A DNA stretch of 64,000 nt from Bacteroidales bacterium. GTDB taxonomy: Bacteria; Bacteroidota; Bacteroidia; Bacteroidales; UBA3824. The position numbers and the translations under genes are program-made. Positions 63,594 to 64,000 of the stretch are shown here, one piece after another. The notes beneath the pieces were generated by a model, which made no database searches, was not told where the DNA came from, and saw only the letters and a list, made by a program, of their open reading frames with translations. Position 1 is the stretch's first letter, and every line of letters begins with the position of its first letter. The DNA lies in assembly GCA_017417315.1 (NCBI GenBank), contig JAFPZK010000078.1:62001-126000 (forward strand). Direction: 5' to 3'.

Positions 63594-64000
63594 ATGATTG
63601 TACTCAACACCAACGGCAAGTACGAATACAGCAGTTTCTGCACCAAATCGAAATCCGATGAGGCGGAACGTTGGCTTGACAAATACAAAGATTTCATCGT
63701 CCAACACCGTGAAAACATCATCGTGGAGTTCGATTTGGAGCGGAAAACCGCCAACATCCACCTTTCCACGATACCATCAGAACGCAAGGACATCAATGGC
63801 AGCCCTTGTGACATATCCCTTACGGCAATTGGTGCAGATATCAACGGCAGCGACTACAACGTTATGTTGTCGTTAATAGTGTACGCTCTTTCAGAAGGGT
63901 TCGATGCACTTGGCGGCATTATGGACACTCATTTCAAGGAGGAGTTCTTCAATGTCAAAAATCAGGACGATATTCAAAGTTTTGACAAAGAAGAACTTGT
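63594..64000 (+). CDS. Third gene of the GTPase operon, partial, no known domain
   Basis: The first 135 codons from ATG 63594 are open to the right edge. The translation begins MIVLNTNGKYEYSSFCTKSK, continues with a beta-rich part (NIIVEFDLERKTANIHLST) and has a helix NVMLSLIVYALSEGFDALGG. No known family is recognised. Its codon style equals that of the two GTPase genes. Being 12 bp downstream it belongs to the same operon, and it may be a scaffold, sensor or effector of the system; the missing C-terminus would decide. Confidence 0.65.
   Translation, partial: MIVLNTNGKYEYSSFCTKSKSDEAERWLDKYKDFIVQHRENIIVEFDLERKTANIHLSTIPSERKDINGSPCDISLTAIGADINGSDYNVMLSLIVYALSEGFDALGGIMDTHFKEEFFNVKNQDDIQSFDKEEL

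Noticed and set aside
63288..63844. Minus-strand frames (157 and 88 codons) over the end of the second GTPase gene and the third gene
   Set aside because: The plus-strand frames are consecutive, closely spaced and share codon style. The minus-strand frames have no motif.
1..64000. tRNA, rRNA, CRISPR arrays and insertion sequences
   Set aside because: Scanning by eye found no tRNA-like cloverleaf, no rRNA signature, no regularly spaced repeats and no transposase. A tRNAscan or IS search could still find something missed.

Overview
The window looks like a chromosomal segment of an AT-rich member of the Bacteroidota, most likely Bacteroidales. Evidence: many genes are preceded by the phylum's TAnnTTTG promoter element, some with a TTTG box 19-20 bp upstream, and starts lack Shine-Dalgarno sequences. 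The gene content is also typical of the phylum: a PorE-like type IX secretion (T9SS) component, a protein with a gliding-motility-type C-terminal sorting domain, a DUF5723 barrel with thrombospondin repeats and OmpA, DUF2027-Smr, many SPII lipoproteins and a SiaC-like phosphoprotein. No rRNA, tRNA, CRISPR array or insertion sequence was recognised.

Region by region. 1-4.4 kb: partial priA, a porE-like gene and lysA. 4.7-12.1 kb: a four-gene signalling operon made of two membrane GAF-domain sensors without kinase domains, a periplasmic YfiR-like protein and a hybrid histidine kinase. 12.1-16.1 kb: an OmpA/TSP3 barrel gene behind a lipoprotein gene, and a divergent DUF3298 lipoprotein. 16.1-26.1 kb: a PemK/MazF-type toxin-antitoxin pair, a giant alpha-2-macroglobulin lacking its thioester, a degenerate GH3/beta-lactamase fusion and queA. 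26.2-33.4 kb: DUF2027-Smr, then an operon of a lipoprotein, a small secreted protein, a TerB-like/ABCG transporter and a T9SS-type secreted protein. 33.4-38.4 kb: a zinc-ribbon/SiaC fusion, a GH13 amylase and a DPE2-type amylomaltase behind a leader that appears to contain an intrinsic terminator. 38.6-51.3 kb: a cytosolic 5'-nucleotidase-like enzyme, purT, a TPR/barrel/coaX operon, a lone receiver domain, nadD with a duplicated SPOR-like gene, a DUF58 gene coupled to a sigma-54 activator lacking a DNA-binding domain, and a PfkB kinase.

51.3-64 kb is the most accessory-looking part. It holds a small EACC1-like protein overlapping lptC, a convergent STAND-like ATPase with 14 WD40 repeats, a threonine-synthase-like/VOC pair, a Fic AMP-transferase and finally a three-gene operon of two GTPases plus an unknown protein that runs off the right edge. 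That operon uses many more AAG, AAC and GAC codons than the rest of the window, which suggests recent acquisition.

The best candidates for something undescribed are the GTPase operon and the nested inverted repeat just upstream of it (59851-60032). All four imperfect pairs I found in that repeat become G-U pairs only in plus-strand RNA, so it reads as a structured non-coding RNA. A second RNA candidate lies on the minus strand at about 38270-38379, upstream of the amylomaltase operon. All calls come from reading the sequence; no database search was possible.
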